NCBI RefSeq assembly: GCF_009910675.1
Contig: NZ_RSEJ01000017.1
Coordinates: forward strand, 1 to 64,000
Origin: Photobacterium alginatilyticum
Lineage (GTDB): Bacteria; Pseudomonadota; Gammaproteobacteria; Enterobacterales; Vibrionaceae
Direction: 5' to 3'
DNA: 64,000 bases
This document shows positions 1-9,032 of the stretch, piece after piece (the stretch's first letter is position 1; each line of letters opens with the position of its first letter). The notes beneath the pieces were generated by a model. That model made no database searches and was not told the origin of the DNA. It worked only from the letters and a program-made list of their open reading frames with translations. A program made the position numbers and the translations under genes.

Positions 1-23
1 TGGCTCACTCCCAAAGGGCGAGT

Positions 24-108
24 TTACTTGGCTTCTATGCGTTGTTACCGATTATTAATTTAGAGCCACTAGATTTTCTAATCGGTGCCTAGCCTACAAG
101 CCAAGTAA
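24..108. repeat. Nested inverted-repeat element, probably an interspersed repeat
   Basis: The arms TTACTTGGCTT (24-34) and AAGCCAAGTAA (98-108) are perfect inverted repeats. They enclose a second pair, ACCGATTA (about 49-56) and TAATCGGT (about 79-86). Such a nested cruciform in non-coding DNA suggests a mobile or dispersed repeat. The minus-strand reading frame across 78-278 resembles spurious small hypothetical proteins that I associate with repeats in Vibrionaceae genomes; that is memory, not a search. No gene is supported in 1-338. Confidence 0.4.
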
Positions 109-338
109 TTCTCGCTGAAACGAGCATCTTGAGGTAGCTTGGGTATATCTACTTCTTCCATTCTCAGAAGGCGAACCGCCATGCAGGATAGATCCGTATT
201 ACCCTGTTGCTTTAAACCGGGAAAGTCATCACTTCTGTGTAATAAATGGCAAGAAACATGTTCTATATGTATACCCAAATAACTCCTGCCGGGTTCATTT
301 GGATTGTAGACGTAAAGCTGTTTACGAGGAGAAGAATG

Positions 339-485
339 ATGAAGTTGAAAGCACTACTGATTGCCGTCAGCTTATTCTCTGTCAACATTGCTGTGGCATC
401 TGATCACTGTAGCTGGTACATCGAAGATCGTGGCTGGTGTACACCGTATTTCCCGACTAGTGATCCTTACCCTCCTAAGAAATAA
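339..485 (+). CDS. Small secreted two-cysteine protein, function unknown
   Basis: This is a 48-residue protein that I do not recognise. The start at 339 is chosen because GAGGAG at 326-331 sits seven bases ahead; the ATG at 336 is too close to that site and more upstream codons have none. Residues 1-20 form a classical Sec signal peptide (KLKALLIAVSLFSVNIAVA) with a likely cut after AVA. The mature part is only about 28 residues, contains two cysteines that could form one disulfide, and ends in a proline- and lysine-rich tail. A strong terminator follows at 526, so it is probably monocistronic. It could be a small periplasmic or secreted peptide. Confidence that it is real rests on the ribosome binding site, the signal peptide and the terminator. 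Confidence 0.55.
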   Translation: MKLKALLIAVSLFSVNIAVASDHCSWYIEDRGWCTPYFPTSDPYPPKK

Positions 486-525
486 GTGACAAGTTATCTC
501 AGGACGGGACATCGTCTTAAATGAC

Positions 526-558
526 AAAGCCGCTGAATATGTCAGCGGCTTTACTTTA
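526..558 (+). terminator. Rho-independent terminator
   Basis: AAAGCCGCTGA (526-536) pairs with TCAGCGGCTTT (542-552) over a five-base loop and is followed by TACTTTATT. It ends the small secreted-protein transcript. The stem is flanked by A and T on both sides, so it may also act on the minus strand behind the amylase gene. Confidence 0.8.
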
Positions 559-562
559 TTGA

Positions 563-598
563 CCTGATCTGGACTTATCTGCTCAGATAGTTGCGAAA
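563..598. repeat. Fragment of the ATACCAATCT palindromic repeat
   Basis: The stretch ATCTGGACTTATCTGCTCAGATAGTTGCG closely matches one arm of the complete element at 7209-7371, which reads ATCTGGATAAGTAGTTGTTCAGATAGTTGCG. It abuts the stop codon of the amylase gene, so the gene end sits at the edge of a degraded repeat copy. Confidence 0.5.
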
Positions 599-2398
599 CT
601 AGCTCAGGGCAAACGCCTTCGAAGCCAGCGGCGGTAGTTCGATACAGACATTGCCTTTTCCGTCTGCAACCGATAGCAATACGTCTTCATTGCCATAAAG
701 CTGCTCTTTCAGCTCGTAGGTACCATCTCTGAGGCTCCATGCATCGATTAAAGCCGCAGGTATAATAACGTCTGTGGTGCCATGATCACTCTCGGCAAAG
801 TTGGCAATGATCAACAGTTTTTGCTGTTCGTCATATCGACTGAAACAAAATAGCTGATCGTTATAGCTCGGATTGTTCTTCCGGTTATAACGGTGAATCT
901 CTTGGTATTGACCCGTCATTGCCGAGTTAGTCAGCGAGAAATTAAGCAGACGCTGGTAGAAATCGCGTAATGCCTTTTCTTCATCAGTGAGTAAACCGCC
1001 GTCAAACTCACCATCGTTCATCCAACGCTGGTGACTAGGGACGCCATAATAATCAAAGATCGTCGTACGTGATTTAAGACCAAACCCGGCATCATCAGCA
1101 CCGGCTTCACCCACTTCCTGCCCGAAATACACCATGGTCGGTGAGGTACTCAACGTTGTCGACACCAGCATCGCTGGTATGCCTTTGTTGGCATCTCCGG
1201 CAAACTCAGGGCTGGCGACTCGCTGCTCGTCATGGTTATCAAGAAAGTGCAGCATATGGTGTTCAATATCTTCCAACTGCTCCTGCACTTCGGCAATCGC
1301 ATCGGTAGAGCCCTTGCCCTGCATCACTAACTTCAGGCTGTCATACAGATCCACTTTGTCGTAGAGATAGTCCATCTTACCGAGGTGGATATAGTCACGA
1401 TATAGGTGCGGCTGGTAGACTTCAGCCATCAAGAAGGCATCCGGGTTTGCCTGCTTGATTGAAGAGTTCATAAAACTCCAAAACTCAACCGGTACCATTT
1501 CCGCCATGTCATAACGGAAACCGTCGACACCAAGCTTTAGCCAGTACAAGGCGATATCACGGAATTTAATCCACGAATCAGGTACTGACTTATCTTGCCA
1601 GAATAAGTAATGCTCATGGTGATCTTTTAGCTCATACCCCTTCGGTAACTCATCAAAATCTTTAGTCCCATCTGGTTTGACACCATAATTTACCTTGACC
1701 GTTTCGTACCAGTCATCGAAGTTTGGCTGAGCCAAGCGCGAACCATTACCGGTCCATTTGGCAGGGTACTCTTCATAAGAGGTATTCAAATCCGGATGGG
1801 CTTCGCCGCCTAGAGGCAGATAACCATTTTCAGGTTCTGGCAGTCTGAAGGCTTCGCCCGGAATGTAATAAAAATTATTATCCCGGTGATAGGCCTGTGT
1901 CGTATCATCAGATGCGCCAAAATCCTCGACACCGACCGGGTTCGTCAGTCCTTCGTAACGTCGTGCGACATGATTCGGTACGATATCAATGATGACTTTC
2001 AGGCCATGTTGATGGCTACGCTCTATAAGAGCCTGAAACTCTTCAAGACGCCTGGCCGGATCGACGGCAAGATCAGGATTAACGTTGTAATAGTCTTTTA
2101 CTGCATATGGCGAGCCCGCGCGCCCCTTTACCACACTGGGATGATCGGCACTGATCCCATACTGGCTATAGTCTCGTACCAACGCATGATGAGGCACACC
2201 GGTATACCAAATATAACTTACACCCAGCTGACGGATCTCGCTTAATGCTTTATCCGTAAAGTCATTGAATTTCCCGACACCGTTTTCCTCAATGGTGCCC
2301 CAGGCTTTATTGGTTGTGTTGGTATTTCCAAACAAGCGAGTAAATACCTGATAGACAACATGCTTATCAGGTGTTTTGAGTTTCTTAACGTCAGTCAT
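599..2398 (-). CDS. Cytoplasmic GH13 alpha-amylase family enzyme
   Basis: This 599-residue GH13 enzyme hydrolyses or rearranges alpha-1,4-glucans. The (beta/alpha)8 signatures are visible: IIDIVPNHV (region I), GFRYDMAE with nucleophile Asp297, MAEVYQ with acid/base Glu326, and LDNHDEQR with Asp390. An all-beta C-terminal domain follows. There is no signal peptide (it starts MTDVKKLKTPDKHVVYQVF), so it should act in the cytoplasm on imported maltodextrins or on glycogen. It lies on the same strand downstream of lamB and malM, 126 bases after malM, which suggests membership of the mal transcription unit. The intergenic region carries two strong hairpins that may lower its expression. The exact subfamily and product specificity cannot be told from the sequence. 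Confidence 0.85.
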   Translation of the reverse strand: MTDVKKLKTPDKHVVYQVFTRLFGNTNTTNKAWGTIEENGVGKFNDFTDKALSEIRQLGVSYIWYTGVPHHALVRDYSQYGISADHPSVVKGRAGSPYAVKDYYNVNPDLAVDPARRLEEFQALIERSHQHGLKVIIDIVPNHVARRYEGLTNPVGVEDFGASDDTTQAYHRDNNFYYIPGEAFRLPEPENGYLPLGGEAHPDLNTSYEEYPAKWTGNGSRLAQPNFDDWYETVKVNYGVKPDGTKDFDELPKGYELKDHHEHYLFWQDKSVPDSWIKFRDIALYWLKLGVDGFRYDMAEMVPVEFWSFMNSSIKQANPDAFLMAEVYQPHLYRDYIHLGKMDYLYDKVDLYDSLKLVMQGKGSTDAIAEVQEQLEDIEHHMLHFLDNHDEQRVASPEFAGDANKGIPAMLVSTTLSTSPTMVYFGQEVGEAGADDAGFGLKSRTTIFDYYGVPSHQRWMNDGEFDGGLLTDEEKALRDFYQRLLNFSLTNSAMTGQYQEIHRYNRKNNPSYNDQLFCFSRYDEQQKLLIIANFAESDHGTTDVIIPAALIDAWSLRDGTYELKEQLYGNEDVLLSVADGKGNVCIELPPLASKAFALS

Positions 2399-2442
2399 GA
2401 TAGGTTAACTCAGAAAGCTAATAGTGGAGATTAGAGAGATGC

Positions 2443-2510
2443 GAGAACGGGTAAAGGCTTACCCGTATTCTCAAACCACACCAGGACAGATGGTCATCGC
2501 CCTGGCGTGG
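2443..2510 (-). other. Two consecutive hairpins between malM and the amylase gene
   Basis: CCACACCAGG (2476-2485) pairs with CCTGGCGTGG (2501-2510) with one mismatch. GAGAACGGGTAA (2443-2454) pairs with TTACCCGTATTCTC (2459-2472) with a one-base bulge. Neither has a clear U-run on the minus strand, so they look more like RNA-stabilising or attenuating structures than full terminators. Confidence 0.5.
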
Positions 2511-2524
2511 TCAGTTTATAGCGG

Positions 2525-3457
2525 CTACTTTTTGATAAGCTCAACGAAAGTCGTTTCGGCTGAACGAGATCCGGCACGCTTGGCTTCTTCCAGGAGCTGA
2601 AGCGCTTTGTGCATATCATTCTTCTCAACAGCGGCTTTAATTTGAGAGTTATAGAAGGCCTCTGTTTCAGGCAACATAGCCGGTGTACTTACCGTATTGG
2701 TGCTAGATTGCTGTGTCGAGGCTGCAGCTGCAACAGGCACAGGCGCAACAACGGCAGTAGTCGGTGCCTTAACAGGTGCCTTTTTCGATACTGGAGCCGT
2801 TGCCGAGGCTGAAACAACGAACTCGTCAGCACGATAAGAGCGCAAATTCAGCGGTTTCAGATCCAACTCTAGTGAGCCAAATTTCTGATGCTGAATGACA
2901 GGATCGGTCACCATAGGCCTCGCCAGGCCAAGTTCTTCAGCACGAAGACGCTCCGGATGAGGGATCGTGATCTCGCCTTCGCGGTAATCCAGTGGTGAGT
3001 AGATAACCATATAAGGCGTTGTTTGCTGATCCATTACAATACGATGCTGGTAGCTTGAAAGGCTAAATAGGTTTGCTGGCATGACATCAAAGTCATCAAG
3101 AGCAATGGTCTTAACAATTTGAAATTCAGGGTCTAACAAAATAACTTTTGGAGCAAAAACACCGGCAATTTTCATCCAGCTTTTTACATCAACTTGCAGG
3201 CGTTCGATATTGCGAGGGATAGCAAATGCCGCAAAATAGCTTTTCCCTTCAGCGAATTCACTCACTTGAGAATAGTCATCAATGATGAAATCAATCTTAT
3301 CTCCATTCATTGGCACCCAAGAAAACTCACTAAATGAGTTACAACAAATTGGTGCAGCCACTGCGATATCTTTTGTTAATTCAGTTGAAGGGGAAGCCGT
3401 ACAGCCAAGTAAACTTGCCGCCAGCAAAGCCGCAAGTGTTGTTTTAATTATTTTCAT
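2525..3457 (-). CDS. malM: MalM-like periplasmic lipoprotein of the maltose regulon
   Basis: This is a 310-residue homologue of E. coli MalM, a mal-operon protein of unknown biochemical role. The start at 3457 is preferred because GGAGA precedes it at good spacing and it yields a clean lipoprotein signal with a lipobox ending LLGC (residues 15-18 region). The upstream extension would spoil the signal. Conserved MalM features include SWVPM near the N-terminus, FAPKVILLDP in the middle and a C-terminal helical repeat (ETEAFYNSQIKAAVEKND). An Ala/Pro/Val-rich linker precedes that repeat. It follows lamB on the same strand, the same lamB-malM order as in enterobacteria. E. coli MalM is not an obvious lipoprotein, so membrane anchoring is a difference here. 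Confidence 0.85.
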   Translation of the reverse strand: MKIIKTTLAALLAASLLGCTASPSTELTKDIAVAAPICCNSFSEFSWVPMNGDKIDFIIDDYSQVSEFAEGKSYFAAFAIPRNIERLQVDVKSWMKIAGVFAPKVILLDPEFQIVKTIALDDFDVMPANLFSLSSYQHRIVMDQQTTPYMVIYSPLDYREGEITIPHPERLRAEELGLARPMVTDPVIQHQKFGSLELDLKPLNLRSYRADEFVVSASATAPVSKKAPVKAPTTAVVAPVPVAAAASTQQSSTNTVSTPAMLPETEAFYNSQIKAAVEKNDMHKALQLLEEAKRAGSRSAETTFVELIKK

Positions 3458-3550
3458 CTTTGATCTCCCATACCCTAACAACATTTCCCGGGTATATATC
3501 TATTAGCATCCGGACAAATCTACAGCAGAATCCAATAGATATATACTCAA

Positions 3551-3574
3551 AAAGGCAGCCCTTGGGCTGCCTTT
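3551..3574 (-). terminator. Intercistronic terminator or attenuator between lamB and malM
   Basis: A perfect 10-bp stem AAAGGCAGCC/GGCTGCCTTT with loop CTTG is followed on the minus strand by TTGAG, giving five U residues. It lies directly behind the lamB stop and probably sets a high lamB to malM ratio by partial termination. Confidence 0.8.
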
Positions 3575-3587
3575 AACATTAAATGGC

Positions 3588-4880
3588 TTAGAACCAGATT
3601 TCAGTGTGAACACCAACAACAACTTGGTCATCACCGTTGCGAATACCGATGATACCAGCACTCTCCTCATCGTCAGCTTTAATGTAGCTTACGTAAGGTT
3701 TGATTTGTGGACGACCGAAGTAGTCAGCATTAACTGTGAACGCTGAAGCTAGTTCTAGGTTGATGATATCACTCTCAACAGAGTCGCCAGAGCGGCCCCA
3801 GTAACCATCTTTACCTTCTTCGTGACCGTAAGAAGCAGTCATTTCAAGACGTAGGTTATCGTTTACTTTGTAAGAAGGACGAACCGCTGCGATGTAACGC
3901 TTAAGATCTTCAGCACCAAACAGTTCATCCAGAGCACCGATGTATGTCAATTCAGAACCCATCTGCCAGTTATCTGAAATGTTTAGTACACCGTATGAAG
4001 TCAGGAAGATTGACTGTGCATCATCATTACCGCCAGCCCAGCTACCGAAGTTTACGCCACGGTTTTGTGCAACGCCTTCACCGTATGCGATTGCAGTCTG
4101 AGTCCAACCGTCTAGACCGTAGTAGTCGCGGTTATAAGTAATTGCCATACCTAAGCCGCTGTCAGAGCTTGAGTCTTGGTTCGCCTGAGACATTACTTTC
4201 AGATCGAAATCAAAGCTGCCGCCAAGTGCTTTTACACCGTAGTAATATAAATCGATGGATGTAAGCGTCTTACGCTCACCTTCAGGTAATAAGTCAATAC
4301 CGCTAGGGAACTTATCTGCATCAGCAGAAACTACAGCAATACCTGCTGTGTTGCCAGCCAGTTTAGTCTGGATACCAGCACCAACACCTGAAGACTGTTT
4401 CCAGAACTCACCAGAAAGAAGACCTGCTGCTCGGTTGAAGTAGCGCTGACCACCCCAGATAGATGTATCTTCACCTAGGAAAGAAAAGCCACCAATTTCG
4501 ACATAAGTTTCTTTCACTTCAAACTGAGCTTGGTCGTTATCTTTCTGGCTACCAGGTGATGAATATGCGTAAGAGTTACCATTGCCATATTCAGAGCGAA
4601 CAACAAAGTCAGACCAAACGCCATTCTGGTGCTCAGTGTGTTTCTTAATTACAAACTCAACCTGGTTAGTACTTTTACCGTGTGTACCTGCAGTTTTGTA
4701 GTCAGGCTTACCAAATTCAGTATCAACTGTCTCGCCTTCTACCATACGGTAGTTCATAGAGCCATAGCCGTGTACTTCCCAGCCGTCAGTAATTACGTCT
4801 GTTCCGGATTCTGCTGCTACGTTGGCGGAAGCTAGTGCGGTTAGTAATGCCGCTGCTACAGGTACTAACTTGTGTTTCAT
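3588..4880 (-). CDS. lamB: Maltoporin LamB, outer-membrane maltodextrin channel
   Basis: This 430-residue protein belongs to the LamB sugar-porin family, trimeric 18-strand barrels that let maltose and maltodextrins cross the outer membrane. A Sec signal peptide spans residues 1-23 (cut after NVAA or AES). The mature protein opens with the LamB-type WEVHGYGSMNYR strand and ends in VGVHTEIWF, the aromatic C-terminus needed by the Bam machinery. Length matches the family (about 420-450). AAGGGA lies seven bases ahead of the ATG. Upstream are MalT-like boxes (4984-5013) and a perfect CRP-type dyad (5034-5053), the expected control of a maltose porin. It is divergent from glgX. Confidence 0.9.
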   Translation of the reverse strand: MKHKLVPVAAALLTALASANVAAESGTDVITDGWEVHGYGSMNYRMVEGETVDTEFGKPDYKTAGTHGKSTNQVEFVIKKHTEHQNGVWSDFVVRSEYGNGNSYAYSSPGSQKDNDQAQFEVKETYVEIGGFSFLGEDTSIWGGQRYFNRAAGLLSGEFWKQSSGVGAGIQTKLAGNTAGIAVVSADADKFPSGIDLLPEGERKTLTSIDLYYYGVKALGGSFDFDLKVMSQANQDSSSDSGLGMAITYNRDYYGLDGWTQTAIAYGEGVAQNRGVNFGSWAGGNDDAQSIFLTSYGVLNISDNWQMGSELTYIGALDELFGAEDLKRYIAAVRPSYKVNDNLRLEMTASYGHEEGKDGYWGRSGDSVESDIINLELASAFTVNADYFGRPQIKPYVSYIKADDEESAGIIGIRNGDDQVVVGVHTEIWF

Positions 4881-4983
4881 AGGAATGTCCCTTCATAATT
4901 ATTGTGTTGGCTACTATCTGGCAGCCTTTCTTTCGGGACTCATATTCAGCTTTCATTCAGACAAACACATCCTCCTAATACCG

Positions 4984-5013
4984 GGGGGAGTAGGGAGGAG
5001 TAGAGGGGCGTAG
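4984..5013 (+). promoter_or_regulatory. Three tandem MalT-like boxes
   Basis: Three head-to-tail decamers GGGGGAGTAG, GGAGGAGTAG and AGGGGCGTAG resemble the MalT box (GGGGAKGAGG, core GGAKGA). They lie 104-133 bases upstream of lamB. The first decamer recurs exactly, in the equivalent orientation relative to its gene, before the amylase at 23009. Confidence 0.6.
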
Positions 5014-5033
5014 TAATTAGGGTGTAGCGATGT

Positions 5034-5053
5034 TTCGTGATACGCCTCACGAA
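5034..5053. promoter_or_regulatory. CRP-type operator in the lamB-glgX divergent region
   Basis: TTCGTGA-TACGCC-TCACGAA is a perfect 7-bp dyad with the GTGA-N6-TCAC core of CRP sites. It is placed between lamB (minus) and glgX (plus), next to the MalT-like boxes. Confidence 0.65.
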
Positions 5054-5253
5054 GATCAGGCGTAATACTGTAAGAAAAATACGAAAAGTAAAAGAAAAAT
5101 AAGAGGCCAGTCACTTATTTGAACTAATAATGAAATAATCAGTAATCTTAATTAATTTAAATTTCTATCAAAAAAAATCATTCCTTGACTGACGAGATTT
5201 TCCCGATTTAATAACGGGTATAAATAGGTAAAATAAGCAAAGAGAAGTACCAA

Positions 5254-7203
<1,950 letters not shown>

Positions 7204-7208
7204 TCATT

Positions 7209-7371
7209 ATACCAATCTGGATAAGTAGTTGTTCAGATAGTTGCGCAGGAAAAATCACTTAAAACAAGGCATGAATTGCAGATAACTAGTTGCTCTAATT
7301 ACAAAATTCATAACACAGTTATAAGTGATTTTAACCAGCAAGAATGATCAAATACTTATGTAGATTGGTAT
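7209..7371. repeat. MITE-like palindromic element with ATACCAATCT ends
   Basis: The 163-base element begins ATACCAATCT and ends AGATTGGTAT. The two halves are imperfect inverted repeats along nearly their full length (for example AAATCACTT/AAGTGATTT at 7253-7261 and 7321-7331, centred near ACTAGT at about 7285). There is no coding capacity. Such elements are dispersed in Vibrionaceae genomes; that statement is recollection. A truncated copy lies at 563-598. Confidence 0.7.
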
Positions 7372-7408
7372 TACACCTTGCCCATGTCAGAGGCAGCGGA
7401 CGAACAAT

Positions 7409-7432
7409 AGCCCAGCTCATGCTGGGCTTTGT
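7409..7432. terminator. Bidirectional terminator between glgX and the phosphatase gene
   Basis: AGCCCAGC (7409-7416) and GCTGGGCT (7421-7428) enclose TCAT and are followed by TTGTTAT. It separates two convergent genes. Confidence 0.75.
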
Positions 7433-7473
7433 TATACGCCAATAAGGAATTACTGGTTAGAAACAGGTATCAC

Positions 7474-8580
7474 CTACGCGTTACAAGCCAAATTTCGACA
7501 GGCTTTGTCAATGACTGCGCCTGATAAGCCCAAACTAGGCAGATAGCGCTTAGCGACAACATCATTGTCAAAACAATCCTCCCCCAATGCGCGACACAAA
7601 GCCTGTTCGAGCAAACGGAAGCTTCGGTACTCCCCAATAGCCATCTTGTTAGTCTGCAAATAATTCTGCCTAATTTGCGCTTTGTCGGCCCCCATCAATA
7701 GCTGAAGAAAGCCAATAATCACACCGGTTCTGTCCGAACCCAAGCGACAATGCACATGGTAAGGACCTGGGTTGTCCGCAATGTATCGGATCACCGCCCG
7801 TATTCCGCTTTGAAAACCAAGCTCCTCGGCATTAAAGCTTTCATCACGATCTGACATAAAATAGACCGTCTCGTAGGCTACCGGTACGTTTACAACCTGC
7901 TGCTCTAACCACAGTGTTTTGTAATAGCTGGCTGGAGCCGAACGGATATAACTGGCCAGCTGTTGTGATGTTTCAGATAAATTAATCACAGTACGAACAC
8001 CGTGCCGTTCAAGCAATTTCATCGCGACGCCCTGACGCTGTACTTCAACATCACACAGAGCAACATGCTCAGAACGGGATGGAACAAGCGGATGATAAGA
8101 TCGAAAAAGGTTACCCTCAGCGATATTCCCCCCTTCAACCTGACGAAAGTTTGCCAAGGTATATTCGGACGAGAACTCTGCCGCTGACTGTTTGACTTTA
8201 AATGAACATTGGCTGTCTTCGGCTATTTGGAACAGCTCTGTTTGGCTGATATTTTCCGGCAACAATAAGTAATTGCACCCGCCGTTACCTTGACTATCAA
8301 AGCTTTGGCTATTGAAGTAATAGCCAACCGGGTATTCATTGTTAAACGGAAGCGGCTGAGACGCATCATCCCCCCATAGACAGTATTCTATATAACCTGA
8401 GTTACCAATTTTGTTCAGTTCATTTCTCGTTTTTCTCAGTACAAAGCCGTTGCCGTTTTTTTCAAATTTGAATGCCGCCTGCTTTTGCCAATTACTGAAA
8501 GTCCCAACCAGATAAAGCTCATCTCCCCGATAAGGCAGCGTGAAGATAACATCATGCTCTGTATATTGATAATGCAGCAT
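7474..8580 (-). CDS. CBM48-like domain fused to a dual-specificity/tyrosine phosphatase
   Basis: This 368-residue protein has two recognisable parts. Residues about 1-100 look like a CBM48/AMPK-type glycogen-binding fold (LYLVGTFSNWQ, then EYPVGYYFNSQ). Residues about 150-345 are a Cys-dependent phosphatase: GNLFRSYHPL near its start, an aspartate-bearing loop FMSDRDE and the P-loop HCRLGSDRTG with Cys278 and Arg284 (CX5R). No signal peptide, so cytoplasmic. The order carbohydrate module then phosphatase is that of animal laforin (plant SEX4 has the reverse). Next to glgX, a glucan- or glycogen-phosphate phosphatase, or a glycogen-bound protein phosphatase, is plausible. The P-loop lacks the laforin/SEX4 CxAGxGR signature and looks like the bacterial DRTG class, so the substrate is unproven. 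Confidence 0.7.
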   Translation of the reverse strand: MLHYQYTEHDVIFTLPYRGDELYLVGTFSNWQKQAAFKFEKNGNGFVLRKTRNELNKIGNSGYIEYCLWGDDASQPLPFNNEYPVGYYFNSQSFDSQGNGGCNYLLLPENISQTELFQIAEDSQCSFKVKQSAAEFSSEYTLANFRQVEGGNIAEGNLFRSYHPLVPSRSEHVALCDVEVQRQGVAMKLLERHGVRTVINLSETSQQLASYIRSAPASYYKTLWLEQQVVNVPVAYETVYFMSDRDESFNAEELGFQSGIRAVIRYIADNPGPYHVHCRLGSDRTGVIIGFLQLLMGADKAQIRQNYLQTNKMAIGEYRSFRLLEQALCRALGEDCFDNDVVAKRYLPSLGLSGAVIDKACRNLACNA

Positions 8581-9032
8581 TTTCTTCCCATAAAATTGTA
8601 TTTGTTAGTACAGCAATTCAGCCTGTAATAATGAAATCAGCCGAGGTTGCAATATCCCTAATTTCGCAGACAGTGAGCACAATCATTTGATCACTATCAA
8701 AAAAACACCCCGTCATTAGATCTTTTCTTTCGTGAGCCGATTTGTATGATTAATACATATAGTCCAATTTTATTACGAGTTAAAACTGAGTGCCAGAGCT
8801 AATGACACCAAGTGTTTCTACAAGAGGTCTTAGCGGCTCTTGCATGAACACCCTGCCATAAAATGATAATTACTTATTGACTTACGATAACTAATTACTG
8901 TTTAATGCTTCTGGAAATCAAACTGTCTCATACAAAACATGACAAATAAGTACAAAGAATCGTTGTCTGTTTAGGCATACTTTCGCTGCGATTGACACTC
9001 TCTTTATCACCTTTTCAACCACGGAATTCATT
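8581..9032. promoter_or_regulatory. Divergent promoter region of the phosphatase and exporter genes
   Basis: A 452-base AT-rich intergenic region with no convincing reading frame. A CRP-like half-conserved site GTGAGCACAATCAT lies at 8673-8686, about 100 bases upstream of the phosphatase start. No other clear operator was found. Confidence 0.3.

Noticed and set aside
24..108. Possible integron attC site
   Set aside because: The nested inverted repeats are suggestive, but the core sites (RYYYAAC and GTTRRRY) are absent and no cassette array follows.
78..278. 66-residue minus-strand frame
   Set aside because: It covers the nested repeat, has no ribosome binding site and reads like translated repeat DNA, so it was not called a gene.
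1886..2245. 119-residue frame antisense to the amylase gene
   Set aside because: It is a shadow of a well-supported GH13 gene on the other strand, with no start signals or recognisable protein features.
7474..8580. Direct assignment as laforin/SEX4 orthologue
   Set aside because: The P-loop is HCRLGSDRTG, not the CxAGxGR signature of known glucan phosphatases. Only the domain order is shared.
8673..8686. CRP site GTGAGCACAATCAT
   Set aside because: Only one half-site fully matches; it is mentioned in the intergenic entry but not called as a site.
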